This document shows, one piece after another, positions 36,826 to 45,966 of a DNA stretch of 64,000 bases. The translations under genes were made by a program, and so were the position numbers. The notes under the pieces were generated by a model. The model did not search any database and was not told the DNA's origin. It saw only the letters and a list, made by a program, of their open reading frames with translations. The stretch spans positions 7,381,501 to 7,445,500 of the forward strand of contig NZ_CP108538.1 in NCBI RefSeq assembly GCF_035994185.1, read 5' to 3'. Origin of the DNA: Streptomyces sp. NBC_01217 (GTDB lineage Bacteria > Actinomycetota > Actinomycetes > Streptomycetales > Streptomycetaceae). Every line of letters begins with the position of its first letter. Positions within the stretch are counted from its first letter, which is position 1.

Positions 36826-38847
36826 CTACACCGGAAGACCGGAGGTCTGCGATTGCTCCGGGTGTTCCGGGTGCTCCGGATACTCGATCGGGAAGTCGGC
36901 GAGGCCGCGTCGGTACAGATCGTTCGCCGCGTTGTTGAACCGGACGGTGGACGGCGGATAGTCCGCGCCCAGCAGGTACTCCTTCAACTGCCCGCGGTAC
37001 GGGGCCATGACGTCCCGCTCCGGTACGAGCATGGCGTCGATGGCCTCGCCGAGCCCGTTGCAGTCGGCGTCCAGCAGGTACGACGCGTAGGCGGTGCGCT
37101 GTTCGTTCCGGAACTCCTGGTCCGGCAGTCCGTCCAGGTTGAAGATCGCGTACGGCTTGCGTGTCGCAACGAAGTCCGACACCACACTCGACATGTCGCC
37201 GATCAGCAGATCGGAATGGTTGAAGCAGTCGTAGAGAGTGGGAATCCGCTCGGTCACCACATGGTGGGCTTCTTCGGGCAGGGAAGCCCAGTACAGGGCC
37301 CCGGCCTGGTTCCGGTGCCGACGGATGCGGGCGGTCCGCTCCTCCTCCGTGAGGTCGGGGAAGCTGGAGCGCACCCCGCGCTCGGACAGCTCGGCGATCC
37401 GCTTGTCGATCCGGGCCAGCTTGCGGGCCGCGCTCTTGGAATCGGTGATCTTCCGGCCGAAACGCTGGGTGTTGTCCTGCTGGAGCAGCGCGATGATGGC
37501 GCGGTGCGCGGCCGCGGCGGCGGGAGAGCGGGTGCCGAGGAGCGGGTGCGGCTTGTAGATGATCCGGATCTGCCGGTCGTGCACGAGCAGCGTGCGAATC
37601 AGCTTCTCGCCGGCCGGAATGACCGAGGTGTAGCAGGCATCGTCGGTCCAGCCCTCCCACGTCGGCGCGTAGATGACGGTGGGGACCTCGTTGATCACCG
37701 AGCCGGTCCAGTGGTGCAGGGGCATCAGCTGGGGCCGCCCCACCTCGACTATCTGGTTGCTGCTGACGGCGTGCTTGATCCGCTCGTAGCGGTCGCGGCC
37801 CGCGCGGCCGGCCACCCAGATCTCGTCGAAGACCTTGCTCACCCGGTTGCTGCTGGCCAGCTTGTCGCTGTCGCCATGGCCGATGAACACATGCTTCACC
37901 TCGGCGCGCTGGAGCATGTGGACGTTCTTGCCGGCGTTGCCCGGGTACAGCGCGACGCGCAGTTCGGGCATCTCCACACGGGCCAGGTTGTCGGCCTTGG
38001 GGACACAGATGACCGGCACCGACGTGGCGTCCAGATATCGGAGGGTTGCGCGCTCCCGCAGCACGATGATCGGGCGCAGATCAAGTGACTCCAGCGCCTC
38101 CAGCCACATGTTCACCTGGTACATGAAGTCCCGCGACACCGCGGCGAAGGTGAAGTACAGCGCGACCTGCGGCCGGTAGTCGACGAGCTGCCGGTTCAGC
38201 TCGTCGAGTGCTTCGTCGGTGGTGGGGAGCGACAGGGCGTCCCACGCGCCGGGTAGCAGGACCAGGAGAGCCACGTACGCCACGGAGACCGTGATGATGG
38301 CGCCGAAGGTGACGTACTTCCAGTCGTCCGTGGCGATCGTGCCCAGCGCCCCCGCGACCAGCGGAATGTCGAGGTGCAGGGTCTTGCGGACGTGCTTGTT
38401 GGTCAGGAAGGGGTGCGGCATCCGGCGGATGCCCAGGGCATCCAGGTCGAGCGCCCGCGTCGTGAAGGGGAGAGCCGCGCGCTTGCTGCGCACCTGCTTC
38501 AGCACCGCTCCGTAGGCGAGCTGCAGCACGAAGAGCAGCAGCAGCCCAACGGAGGCGATGCGGACCACGAACGAGTCGAGGTCGGCTATGGAGCCGCAGA
38601 GCGCGAGCAGCAGGAACTGGCGGATCAGGAAGCGGATGGTCAGGCCGAAACGCGAGTCGCGGAGCCGGTCGAGGGTGGAGGACTCGGTGTTGTGCAGCAG
38701 CAGGTCCGACAGGTAGCTGACCGCCGCGGAGACGGCGAACACGTGAAGAGAGGCCACCACGACACCTGCCAGCATGCCCACGAAGCTCAGTACGAGAGCA
38801 CTCGAGATCAGGATCCCCAGCGCTACGCGGCGCTTCTCCTTGCCCAT
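36826..38847 (-). CDS. TagF/TarL-like teichoic-acid polymerase with N-terminal membrane domain
   Basis: 673 aa. The first ~230 residues carry several membrane segments (VALGILISSALVLSFVGMLA, VRIASVGLLLLFVLQLAYG, VTFGAIITVSVAYVALLVLL). The catalytic CDP-glycerol/CDP-ribitol phosphotransferase domain follows, with HVFIGHGDSDK, YKPHPLL and NHSDLLIGDMSSVVSDF, the family's His and SS motifs. It polymerises polyol phosphate on a lipid-linked primer at the membrane. The neighbouring CDP-ribitol synthase suggests ribitol rather than glycerol. First gene of the operon; ATG 38847 with GGAGGGG upstream. Confidence 0.88.
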   Translation of the reverse strand: MGKEKRRVALGILISSALVLSFVGMLAGVVVASLHVFAVSAAVSYLSDLLLHNTESSTLDRLRDSRFGLTIRFLIRQFLLLALCGSIADLDSFVVRIASVGLLLLFVLQLAYGAVLKQVRSKRAALPFTTRALDLDALGIRRMPHPFLTNKHVRKTLHLDIPLVAGALGTIATDDWKYVTFGAIITVSVAYVALLVLLPGAWDALSLPTTDEALDELNRQLVDYRPQVALYFTFAAVSRDFMYQVNMWLEALESLDLRPIIVLRERATLRYLDATSVPVICVPKADNLARVEMPELRVALYPGNAGKNVHMLQRAEVKHVFIGHGDSDKLASSNRVSKVFDEIWVAGRAGRDRYERIKHAVSSNQIVEVGRPQLMPLHHWTGSVINEVPTVIYAPTWEGWTDDACYTSVIPAGEKLIRTLLVHDRQIRIIYKPHPLLGTRSPAAAAAHRAIIALLQQDNTQRFGRKITDSKSAARKLARIDKRIAELSERGVRSSFPDLTEEERTARIRRHRNQAGALYWASLPEEAHHVVTERIPTLYDCFNHSDLLIGDMSSVVSDFVATRKPYAIFNLDGLPDQEFRNEQRTAYASYLLDADCNGLGEAIDAMLVPERDVMAPYRGQLKEYLLGADYPPSTVRFNNAANDLYRRGLADFPIEYPEHPEHPEQSQTSGLPV

Positions 38848-39255
38848 CAGCGGACAGCCCCTCCTTCATCGGTGATTTGTGGCGCACGGCAGCGTTGCCA
38901 GCAGAGCGCGGGTGATGCTGCCCACCGCAATGGGGCCGTGCCGCGGTGATAGACACGCGGACGGTGCGTAAGGATTTTGTGAAGCACCCGATCAGACCTT
39001 AAACACTAGTGACACTTTTGGTGAACTCTGGATCGGGTGAAACGTGAATTTTTGATCGTCAGATGCTGAAGAGTTATGAACCGATGCTGGCGGCGTGATC
39101 TTCTCAGCCGAAATCGCTACGGTCAGTGACCGGGTCTTTTTCCGTGCGGGGGTGGAATCGCGTCGGCATTGCCCGGCGGGCGCAGCGGAAAAACCGCGCG
39201 GAGGGTGCCGCTCGCCCTGCGAGCCGCACCCTCCGCCGGTCTGGCAACAGCGGCG
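38848..39255. other. 408-bp intergenic region with the teichoic-acid operon promoter
   Basis: Noticeably AT-rich between about 38960 and 39130 for this genome; it must hold the operon promoter and any operators. The perfect 8-bp palindrome CACTAGTG is at 39005-39012. The fadB terminator occupies 39200-39234. I see no gene and no RNA that I can name. Confidence 0.65.
39200..39234 (-). terminator. Intrinsic terminator after fadB
   Basis: Stem GGAGGGTGCCGCTCGC with one mismatch and a 3-nt loop. On the minus strand it is followed shortly by a TTTTT run (positions 39189-39193 complement), a classical rho-independent terminator, rare in this GC-rich genome. Confidence 0.85.
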
Positions 39256-41385
39256 TTACGCCGGAACGCTCGCCACGCCCTGCGCCAGGAACTTCTTGCC
39301 GTTCACCCGCTCCGAGACGCCTTCGCGGTCCAGGTACGGCGTGATGCCGCCCAGGTGGAAGGGCCAGCCCGCGCCGGTGATCAGGCAGAGGTCGATGTCC
39401 TGGGCTTCGGCGACGACGCCCTCGTCCAGCATCAGGCCGATCTCCTGCGCCACCGCGTCCAGGACGCGGTCGCGGACCTGCTCCTCGGACAGGACGACGT
39501 CGCCCTGCTTGAGGAGAGCGGCGACCTCCGGGTCCAGCTCCGGCTTGCCGGAGTCGTACACGTAGAAGCCGCGCTTGCCGGCCTTGACGACCGCCGCGAG
39601 GTTCTCGGAGACGGTGAAGCGCTCCGGGAAGGCGCGGTTCAGGGTCTCGGAGACATGCAGGCCGATGGCCGGGCCGACCAGTTCCAGGAGCACCAGCGGG
39701 GACATCGGCAGGCCGAGCGGCTCGATGGCCTTCTCGGCGACCTCGACCGGGGTGCCCTCGTCGATGATGTTCTGGATCTCGCCCATGAAGCGGGTCAGGA
39801 TGCGGTTGACGACGAACGCCGGGGCGTCCTTCACCAGGACCGCGGTCTTCTTCAGCTTCCGCGCCACACCGAACGCCGTGGCCAGCGAGGCGTCGTCGGT
39901 CTTCTCGCCGCGGACGATCTCCAGCAGCGGGAGGATCGCGACCGGGTTGAAGAAGTGGAAGCCGACGACCCGCTCGGGGTGCTGCAGCTTCGACGCCATC
40001 TCGGTGACCGAGAGGGACGAGGTGTTGGTGGCGAGGATCGCGTGTGCCGGGGCGACCGCCTCGACCTCCGCGAACACCTGCTGCTTGACGCCGATCTCCT
40101 CGAAGACGGCCTCGATGATGAAGTCGGCGTCGGAGAAGCCCTCGGCCTTGTCCAGCACACCGGTGACCAGGGCCTTGAGGCGGTTGGCCTTGTCCTGGTT
40201 GATGCGGCCCTTGCCCAGCAGCTTCTCGATCTCGGCGTGGACATAGCCCACACCCTTGTCGACGCGCTCCTGGTCGATGTCGGTCAGGACGACCGGCACC
40301 TCCAGGCGGCGCAGGAAGAGAAGGGCGAGCTGAGAAGCCATCAGGCCCGCGCCCACCACGCCGACCTTGGTGACCGGGCGGGCCAGGTTCTTGTCCGGGG
40401 CACCGGCCGGGCGCTTGGCGCGCTTCTGGACCAGGTTGAAGGAGTAGATCCCGGAGCGCAGCTCGCCGCCCATGATCAGGTCCGCGAGGGCCTGGTCCTC
40501 GGCGTCGAAGCCGGCGCTCAGGTCGCCGTCCTTGGCCGCGGCGATGATCTCCAGCGCGCGGTACGCGGCCGGGGCGGCGCCGTGCACCTTGGAGTCGGCG
40601 ATGGCCTTGCCACGGGCGACGGCCTGGTCCCAGGCGTCACCGCGATCGACCTCGGGGCGCTCCACCGTGACCGTGCCGTTCAGCACGTTCGCGGTCCAGA
40701 TCAGCGACTGCTCCAAAAAGTCCGCACCCTCGAAGAGGGCGTCGGCGATCCCCAGCTCGAAGACCTGCTTGCCCTTGAGCTGACGGTTCTGGTTCAGCGA
40801 GTTCTCGATGATGACGGAGACCGCGCGGTCGGCGCCGATCAGGTTCGGCAGCAGTGCGCAGCCGCCCCAGCCGGGGACCAGACCGAGGAAGACCTCGGGC
40901 AGCGAGAACGCGGGCAGCGCCTTGGAGACGGTGCGGTACGAGCAGTGGAGACCGACCTCGACACCGCCGCCCATCGCCGCGCCGTTGTAGTACGCGAACG
41001 TCGGGACCGCGAGGCCGGAGAGGCGGCGGAAGACGTCGTGGCCGCCCTTGCCGATCGCGAGCGCATCGTCGTGGTTCTTCAGCAGCTCGACGCCCTTGAG
41101 GTCGGCGCCGACCGCGAAGATGAACGGCTTGCCGGTGATGCCGATGCCGACGATCGCACCCTCGGCGGCCTCCTTCTCGACCTGGTCGACGGCGGCGTCC
41201 AGGTTCGCCAGCGACTGCGGTCCGAAGGTGGTCGGCTTGGTGTGGTCCAGGCCGTTGTCCAGCGTGATGAGGGCGAAGCGGCCCGCACCGGCCGGAAGGT
41301 CCAGGTGGCGTACGTGCGCCTGCGTGACGACCTCGCCGGGGAACAGCTCGGCCGCACCCTTCAGAAGCTCAGTGGTGGAGCTCAC
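39256..41385 (-). CDS. fadB: Fatty-acid oxidation multifunctional protein (enoyl-CoA hydratase/3-hydroxyacyl-CoA dehydrogenase)
   Basis: 709 aa. The N-terminal crotonase domain (about 1-270) has the oxyanion-hole stretches FAVGADLKG and NGAAMGGGVEVGLHCSYR and FLGLVPGWGG. The C-terminal 3-hydroxyacyl-CoA dehydrogenase half (about 330-700) has the NAD motif VGVVGAGLMASQLA and catalytic-type FHFFNPV. It carries out hydration and oxidation of acyl-CoA in beta-oxidation, with thiolysis by the adjacent FadA. GTG 41385 overlaps the fadA stop by 4 nt (GTGA), so the two subunits are translationally coupled. Confidence 0.95.
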   Translation of the reverse strand: MSSTTELLKGAAELFPGEVVTQAHVRHLDLPAGAGRFALITLDNGLDHTKPTTFGPQSLANLDAAVDQVEKEAAEGAIVGIGITGKPFIFAVGADLKGVELLKNHDDALAIGKGGHDVFRRLSGLAVPTFAYYNGAAMGGGVEVGLHCSYRTVSKALPAFSLPEVFLGLVPGWGGCALLPNLIGADRAVSVIIENSLNQNRQLKGKQVFELGIADALFEGADFLEQSLIWTANVLNGTVTVERPEVDRGDAWDQAVARGKAIADSKVHGAAPAAYRALEIIAAAKDGDLSAGFDAEDQALADLIMGGELRSGIYSFNLVQKRAKRPAGAPDKNLARPVTKVGVVGAGLMASQLALLFLRRLEVPVVLTDIDQERVDKGVGYVHAEIEKLLGKGRINQDKANRLKALVTGVLDKAEGFSDADFIIEAVFEEIGVKQQVFAEVEAVAPAHAILATNTSSLSVTEMASKLQHPERVVGFHFFNPVAILPLLEIVRGEKTDDASLATAFGVARKLKKTAVLVKDAPAFVVNRILTRFMGEIQNIIDEGTPVEVAEKAIEPLGLPMSPLVLLELVGPAIGLHVSETLNRAFPERFTVSENLAAVVKAGKRGFYVYDSGKPELDPEVAALLKQGDVVLSEEQVRDRVLDAVAQEIGLMLDEGVVAEAQDIDLCLITGAGWPFHLGGITPYLDREGVSERVNGKKFLAQGVASVPA

Positions 41386-42611
41386 TTGTTGCCTCCGTCT
41401 GCCTTGTCGAAGTGCGGGTTCTCCCAGACGACCGTCGCGCCCATGCCGAAGCCGACGCACATCGTCGTCAGGCCGTAGCGGACCTCCGGCTGCTCCTCGA
41501 ACTGGCGGGCCAGCTGCGTCATCAGACGCACACCGGAGGAGGCGAGCGGGTGACCGTAGGCGATGGCGCCGCCGTACTGGTTGACGCGCTCGTCGTCGTC
41601 GGCGATGCCGTAGTGGTCGAGGAAGGCGAGCACCTGCACGGCGAACGCCTCGTTGATCTCGAACAGACCGATGTCACCGATCGTCAGACCGGCCTTGGCG
41701 AGGGCCTTCTCCGTGGACGGGATCGGGCCGAAGCCCATGACCTCCGGCTCGACACCCACGAAGGCGTACGAGACGAGGCGCATCTTGACCGGGAGGCCCA
41801 GCTCGCGGGCGACGTCCTCGGCGGCGAGCAGCGAGGCGGTGGCGCCGTCGTTGAGACCCGCGGCGTTACCGGCGGTGACGCGGCCGTGGGGGCGGAACGG
41901 GGTCTTCAGACCGGCCAGGGACTCCAGGGTCGTACCCGGACGCATCGGCTCGTCGGCGGTGACCAGGCCCCAGCCCGTCTCGCCGGCCTCGGCGTTGGTA
42001 CGGCGCACCGAGATCGGCACCAGGTCCTGCTGGATCTTGCCGTTGGCGTACGCCTTGGCGGCCTTCTCCTGCGAGCGGACCGCGTACTCGTCGGCGCGCT
42101 GCTTGGTGATCTGCGGGTAGCGGTCGTGCAGGTTCTCCGCGGTCATGCCCATGAACAGGGCGGACTCGTCGACCAGCTTCTCCGATACGAAGCGCGGGTT
42201 CGGGTCCACGCCCTCGCCCATCGGGTGGCGGCCCATGTGCTCGACACCGCCGGCGACGACGACGTCGTACGCGCCGAAGGCGATGGAACCTGCCGTCGAG
42301 GTGACGGCGGTCAGGGCGCCCGCACACATGCGGTCGATGGAGTAACCGGGGACGGACTGCGGCAGACCGGCCAGGATTCCGGCGGTACGGCCCAGCGTCA
42401 GACCCTGGTCACCAATCTGGGTGGTCGCGGCGATGGCGACCTCGTCGATCTTCGCGGGGTCCAGTTCCGGGTTGCGGCGCAGCAGCTCCCGGATGGCCTT
42501 CACGACGAGATCGTCGGCGCGGGTCTCGTGGTAGATGCCCTTCGGGCCCGCTTTGCCGAACGGGGTGCGGACGCCGTCGACGAAGACGACGTCCCGGATG
42601 GTACGAGGCAC
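41382..42611 (-). CDS. fadA: Acetyl-CoA acyltransferase (thiolase)
   Basis: 409 aa. Thiolase motifs: acyl-binding cysteine in SIDRMCAGAL, His in NEAFAVQ/GGAIAYGHPLASSG and the second active cysteine in TTMCVGFGMGA. It cleaves 3-ketoacyl-CoA with CoA in the last step of beta-oxidation, in complex with FadB. GTG 42611 with GGAGGAG 7 nt upstream; an upstream extension to 42800 has no support. Confidence 0.95.
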   Translation of the reverse strand: MPRTIRDVVFVDGVRTPFGKAGPKGIYHETRADDLVVKAIRELLRRNPELDPAKIDEVAIAATTQIGDQGLTLGRTAGILAGLPQSVPGYSIDRMCAGALTAVTSTAGSIAFGAYDVVVAGGVEHMGRHPMGEGVDPNPRFVSEKLVDESALFMGMTAENLHDRYPQITKQRADEYAVRSQEKAAKAYANGKIQQDLVPISVRRTNAEAGETGWGLVTADEPMRPGTTLESLAGLKTPFRPHGRVTAGNAAGLNDGATASLLAAEDVARELGLPVKMRLVSYAFVGVEPEVMGFGPIPSTEKALAKAGLTIGDIGLFEINEAFAVQVLAFLDHYGIADDDERVNQYGGAIAYGHPLASSGVRLMTQLARQFEEQPEVRYGLTTMCVGFGMGATVVWENPHFDKADGGNK

Positions 42612-42799
42612 GGTGGCTCTCCTCCAGGGTGCGGGATGGCACTGCTGCGGGGCACGCCCGCAGGCGCGCCGCTCCCCCCATGCTACTTGCGGGTAACCAG
42701 GCTGCCCAGCCCCTGTGGCGGGAGCGGCGAAGGTCACATGCGGGCGGGCTGTACGCGAGGACCGTTTCGTCCTCAATCGCCGCAGGGGCCGAAACGGCA

Positions 42800-42838
42800 A
42801 TCGCCGGACAGGGCCGAGAGAACGGCCCGTCCGGCGAT
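42800..42838 (-). terminator. Terminator after rnd
   Basis: 16-bp stem (ATCGCCGGAC plus GGGCCG) with a single bulged A, downstream of the rnd stop at 42902. The rest of the 290-bp gap to fadA contains further short repeats but no gene. Confidence 0.65.
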
Positions 42839-42901
42839 CGGGACGGCGTGCGGCCGCAGGCCGCGCAACCTGGCGTGATTACGACCCTCGAAGGCGACCC
42901 T

Positions 42902-44176
42902 TCAGGCCACCGACAGCAGCGCGCGGACCAGCAGCGGGGCCACCTGCTCGATCTGCCAGCGCCGCGCGCCGTACGCGGTGAGCGCGGACTCGATCGCATC
43001 CGGGGTCGGATGCTTCGGCGGCTCCCAGCAGACCCGGCGCACCGTGTCCGGGGTGATCAGGTTCTCCTGCGGCATGTGCAGCCGTTCGGCGAGCTCCGAC
43101 ACCGCGGTGCGGGCGGCCGACAGCCGGGCCGCTGCCGCCGGGTCCTTGTCCGCCCAGGCGCGCGGCGGCGGCGGACCGGCCACCGTCTGGCCGGGCTGCG
43201 GGAGCTCGGCGTCCGGCAGCGCCTTGGCCCGGTCGATGGCGGCCTGCCACTGCTCCAGCTGCCGCCGCCCCATGCGGTGGCCGAATCCGGGCAGCGCGGT
43301 CAGCGCATGTGTGTTGGGCGGGAGCGCGAGCGCCGCCTCGACGATCGCGGCGTCGCCCAGCACTTTGCCGGGCGAGATGTCCCGGCGCCGGGCGACCTGG
43401 TCACGGGCGGTCCACAGCTCCCGTACCACCGCCATCTGACGGCGGCGGCGGACCTTGTGCATGCCGGAGGTGCGGCGCCACGGGTCCTTGCGCGGGGGAG
43501 CGGGCGGCGCCGAGGCGATCGCGTCGAACTCCTCGCGCGCCCATTCCAGCTTGCCCTGCTGGTCGAGCTCGTTCTCCAGGGCGTTGCGCAGGTCGATCAG
43601 CAGCTCGACGTCGAGCGCCGCGTAGCGCAGCCAGGGGTCGGGCAGCGGGCGGGTGGACCAGTCGACGGCGGAGTGGCCCTTCTCCAGCGAGTACCCGAGC
43701 ACGCTCTCGACCATGGCGCCGAGGCCGACGCGGGGGAATCCGGCCAGCCTTCCGGCCAGCTCCGTGTCGAAGAGCCCGGTGGGAGTCATCCCTATTTCGC
43801 GCAGACAGGGCAGGTCCTGAGTGGCGGCGTGCAGGATCCATTCGCTGCCGTGCAGGGCCTCTCCGAGCCCGGAGAGGTCGGGGCAGCCGACCGGGTCGAT
43901 CAGTGCGCTGCCCGCGCCGTCACGGCGCAGCTGCACGAGATAGGCACGCTGGCCGTAGCGGTAGCCGGAGGCGCGCTCGGCATCGACGGCCACCGGGCCG
44001 GAGCCCGCGGCGAAAGCGGCGATCACCCGGGCGAGGGCGTCGTCGGATGCCACCACCGGGGGAATGCCCTCTCGAGGTTCGAGCAGGGGGATCGGCGCCG
44101 GGGCGACGTCGTCCGGGGGAGCGCCCCCGGTGGTTCGCAGTGAAGTGTCTGCTGCGGTCTCTTGGGCGTCGGTCAC
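42902..44176 (-). CDS. rnd: Ribonuclease D-like 3'-5' exonuclease
   Basis: 424 aa. DEDD exonuclease domain (about 40-230): Exo I VAVDAERA (D65, E67), Exo II HAATQDLPCL and Exo III YAALDVELL, the DEDDy type. A HRDC domain follows (about 255-335, RELWTARDQVARRRDISPGKVL, LPGFGHRMGRRQL). It trims structured RNAs such as tRNA precursors. GTG at 44176 has no good ribosome site; the N-terminal 25 residues are low-complexity. Transcribed alone between two terminators. Confidence 0.92.
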   Translation of the reverse strand: MTDAQETAADTSLRTTGGAPPDDVAPAPIPLLEPREGIPPVVASDDALARVIAAFAAGSGPVAVDAERASGYRYGQRAYLVQLRRDGAGSALIDPVGCPDLSGLGEALHGSEWILHAATQDLPCLREIGMTPTGLFDTELAGRLAGFPRVGLGAMVESVLGYSLEKGHSAVDWSTRPLPDPWLRYAALDVELLIDLRNALENELDQQGKLEWAREEFDAIASAPPAPPRKDPWRRTSGMHKVRRRRQMAVVRELWTARDQVARRRDISPGKVLGDAAIVEAALALPPNTHALTALPGFGHRMGRRQLEQWQAAIDRAKALPDAELPQPGQTVAGPPPPRAWADKDPAAAARLSAARTAVSELAERLHMPQENLITPDTVRRVCWEPPKHPTPDAIESALTAYGARRWQIEQVAPLLVRALLSVA

Positions 44177-44200
44177 GTGTCAAGGGTATCTGTGTATGTG

Positions 44201-44238
44201 CGGCGCCCGTCGACGGAACGTTCCGTCGACGGGCGCCG
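44201..44238 (-). terminator. Perfect 38-nt palindromic terminator after the response regulator gene
   Basis: Two 18-nt arms (CGGCGCCCGTCGACGGAA and its complement) around CG; downstream of the regulator gene and upstream of rnd. Confidence 0.85.
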
Positions 44239-44293
44239 ATGAATGTAAACCAGCCGGTCCGCATGGCTGCGGATACCTGCCGGGATGCGGGGT

Positions 44294-44956
44294 TCAGTGG
44301 ATGATGCCCGTTCGCAGGGCGACGGCGACCATTCCCGCACGGTCTCCGGTGCCGAGCTTGCGGGCGATTCGGGCGAGGTGGCTCTTGACGGTCAGGGCGG
44401 ACAGGCCCATGGAGACGCCGATGGCCTTGTTGGACTGGCCTTCGGCGACCAGCCGGAGGACCTCGACCTCGCGGCCGGACAGTTCGCGGTAGCCGCCCGG
44501 GTGGCTCGGGGTGCCGGGGGGCCGGCGGTGCATACGGGCGGCATTGGCGCCGATGGGGGCGACGCCGGGACGGGTGGGGTGGCCGATATTGGTTCGGGTG
44601 CCGGTGACGACATAGCCCTTCACGCCGCCCGCGAGGGCGTTGCGTACGGCGCCGATGTCATCGGCGGCGGAGAGGGCGAGGCCGTTCGGCCAGCCGGCGG
44701 CTCGGGTCTCGGACAACAGGGTCAGCCCGGAACCGTCGGGCAGATGGACGTCGGCTACGCAGATGTCGCGTGGATTGCCGACGCGGGGACGAGCCTCCGC
44801 GATGGACGACGCCTCGATGACGTCACGTACTCCGAGTGCCCACAGATGGCGGGTGACGGTGGAACGGACGCGCGGGTCGGCCACGACGACCATGGCCGTC
44901 GGCTTGTTCGGGCGGTAGGCGACCAGGCTTGCGGGCTGCTCTAGGAGAACGGACAC
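44294..44956 (-). CDS. NarL/FixJ-type response regulator, orphan
   Basis: 220 aa. A receiver-like domain (1-125) has phospho-acceptor candidate D69 (VADVHLPDGSGL) and the lysine of GVKGYVV. The usual acidic pair is reduced to A26-D27, so phosphorylation may be weak or absent. A LuxR-type HTH (about 155-215, LSGREVEVLRLVAEGQSNKAIG) binds DNA. There is no sensor kinase nearby. GTG 44956 follows GGAGG. Conserved beside rnd and hemE in Streptomyces as I recall; its target is unknown. Confidence 0.85.
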   Translation of the reverse strand: MSVLLEQPASLVAYRPNKPTAMVVVADPRVRSTVTRHLWALGVRDVIEASSIAEARPRVGNPRDICVADVHLPDGSGLTLLSETRAAGWPNGLALSAADDIGAVRNALAGGVKGYVVTGTRTNIGHPTRPGVAPIGANAARMHRRPPGTPSHPGGYRELSGREVEVLRLVAEGQSNKAIGVSMGLSALTVKSHLARIARKLGTGDRAGMVAVALRTGIIH

Positions 44957-45215
44957 CAGGCCTCCTGGGGAGTGGCGGGACGGGCCGGCTCGGGGATGAA
45001 GCCGGGGCGAACCGTGCTTGAAGGGTCATTGACCTCTTCGGCAGCAGACCCGTCCTCCTTTAGAGGAAGATCACTATTTGGTGAGTAACAATTCGGGCAA
45101 ATCGGACGAGCGATCGATTGTACGTAAAAAATGCCGGTAACTCCGCGACAGTTGTGACGCAGCGTTACCGACAAGGGGAGAGGTCAAGGCGGTTGAGGAC
45201 GGAATCAGGACAGAT

Positions 45216-45875
45216 TCAGGAAACCTGGGGGCCGCGCCGCTGGGGGAGTGTCACCACCGCCGCATCGGCCGGGTCCGACGGCGGCAGACCGGCGATCTGA
45301 CACAGCAGATCCCCCCACGCCATCAGATGCGCCCCCGTGTCCGGCACCCCGCCACGGCCCTCGCGCGGCGTCCACGACGCCCGGATCTCGATCTGCGTCG
45401 CCGGACGCCTCGTGGCCAGCGCGCCGAAGTAGTGCGATCCCGCCCGGGTCACCGTGCCGCCCGCCTCCCCGTACGACAGACCGCGCGCCTCCAGCGCACC
45501 GGTCAGCCACGACCAGCACACCTCCGGCAGCAGCGGATCGGAGGCCATCTCCGGCTCCAGCTCGGCCCGTACCAGCGTCACCAGACGGAAGGTGCCGTGC
45601 CAGGACTCGTGCCCGGCCGGATCATGGAGCAGTACGAGACGGCCGTCGGCGAGATCGTCCTCGCCCTCGACGACCGCGGCCTCCAGGGCGTACGCGAACG
45701 GAGCGAGCCGCTTCGGCGGCCGCGTCGCCTCCACCTCCAGCTCGGGACGCAGCCGCGCCGAGCGCAGCGCGTCCACCGCCGAACGGAACGCGGGCGGGAC
45801 GGAACCACCCTCCGCGCTGTCCTTGCTGTCAGCGCCATCGGATTGATCGGAGAACTGTCCCTGAGCCGGAGCCAT
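45216..45875 (-). CDS. DUF3000 family protein
   Basis: 219 aa of the actinobacterial DUF3000 family, function unknown. Conserved-looking blocks: [62 protein letters not shown] and [17 protein letters not shown]. No signal peptide or membrane helix. It is divergent from hemE across a 91-bp gap, an arrangement I recall as conserved. The start at 45875 lacks a clear ribosome site. The 259-bp gap downstream (44957-45215) is AT-rich and holds the response-regulator promoter. Confidence 0.85.
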   Translation of the reverse strand: MAPAQGQFSDQSDGADSKDSAEGGSVPPAFRSAVDALRSARLRPELEVEATRPPKRLAPFAYALEAAVVEGEDDLADGRLVLLHDPAGHESWHGTFRLVTLVRAELEPEMASDPLLPEVCWSWLTGALEARGLSYGEAGGTVTRAGSHYFGALATRRPATQIEIRASWTPREGRGGVPDTGAHLMAWGDLLCQIAGLPPSDPADAAVVTLPQRRGPQVS

Positions 45876-45966
45876 GCGGGGAAGAGTAGGCGGAACCGGA
45901 GCCTCGCGCAGGGAGGGACACCCGGGCGGGCCCGGCGGCTTACGGCTTCGTGCGAAGATTCTCGGT

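Noticed and set aside
36826..38847. Calling the polymerase a glycerol-phosphate polymerase (TagF).
   Set aside because: The family covers both substrates; the adjacent CDP-ribitol synthase makes ribitol more likely, so I left the symbol empty.
44941..45174. A 77-codon minus-strand frame upstream of the response regulator gene.
   Set aside because: It overlaps the start of the regulator, has no family resemblance and lies in AT-rich promoter sequence.
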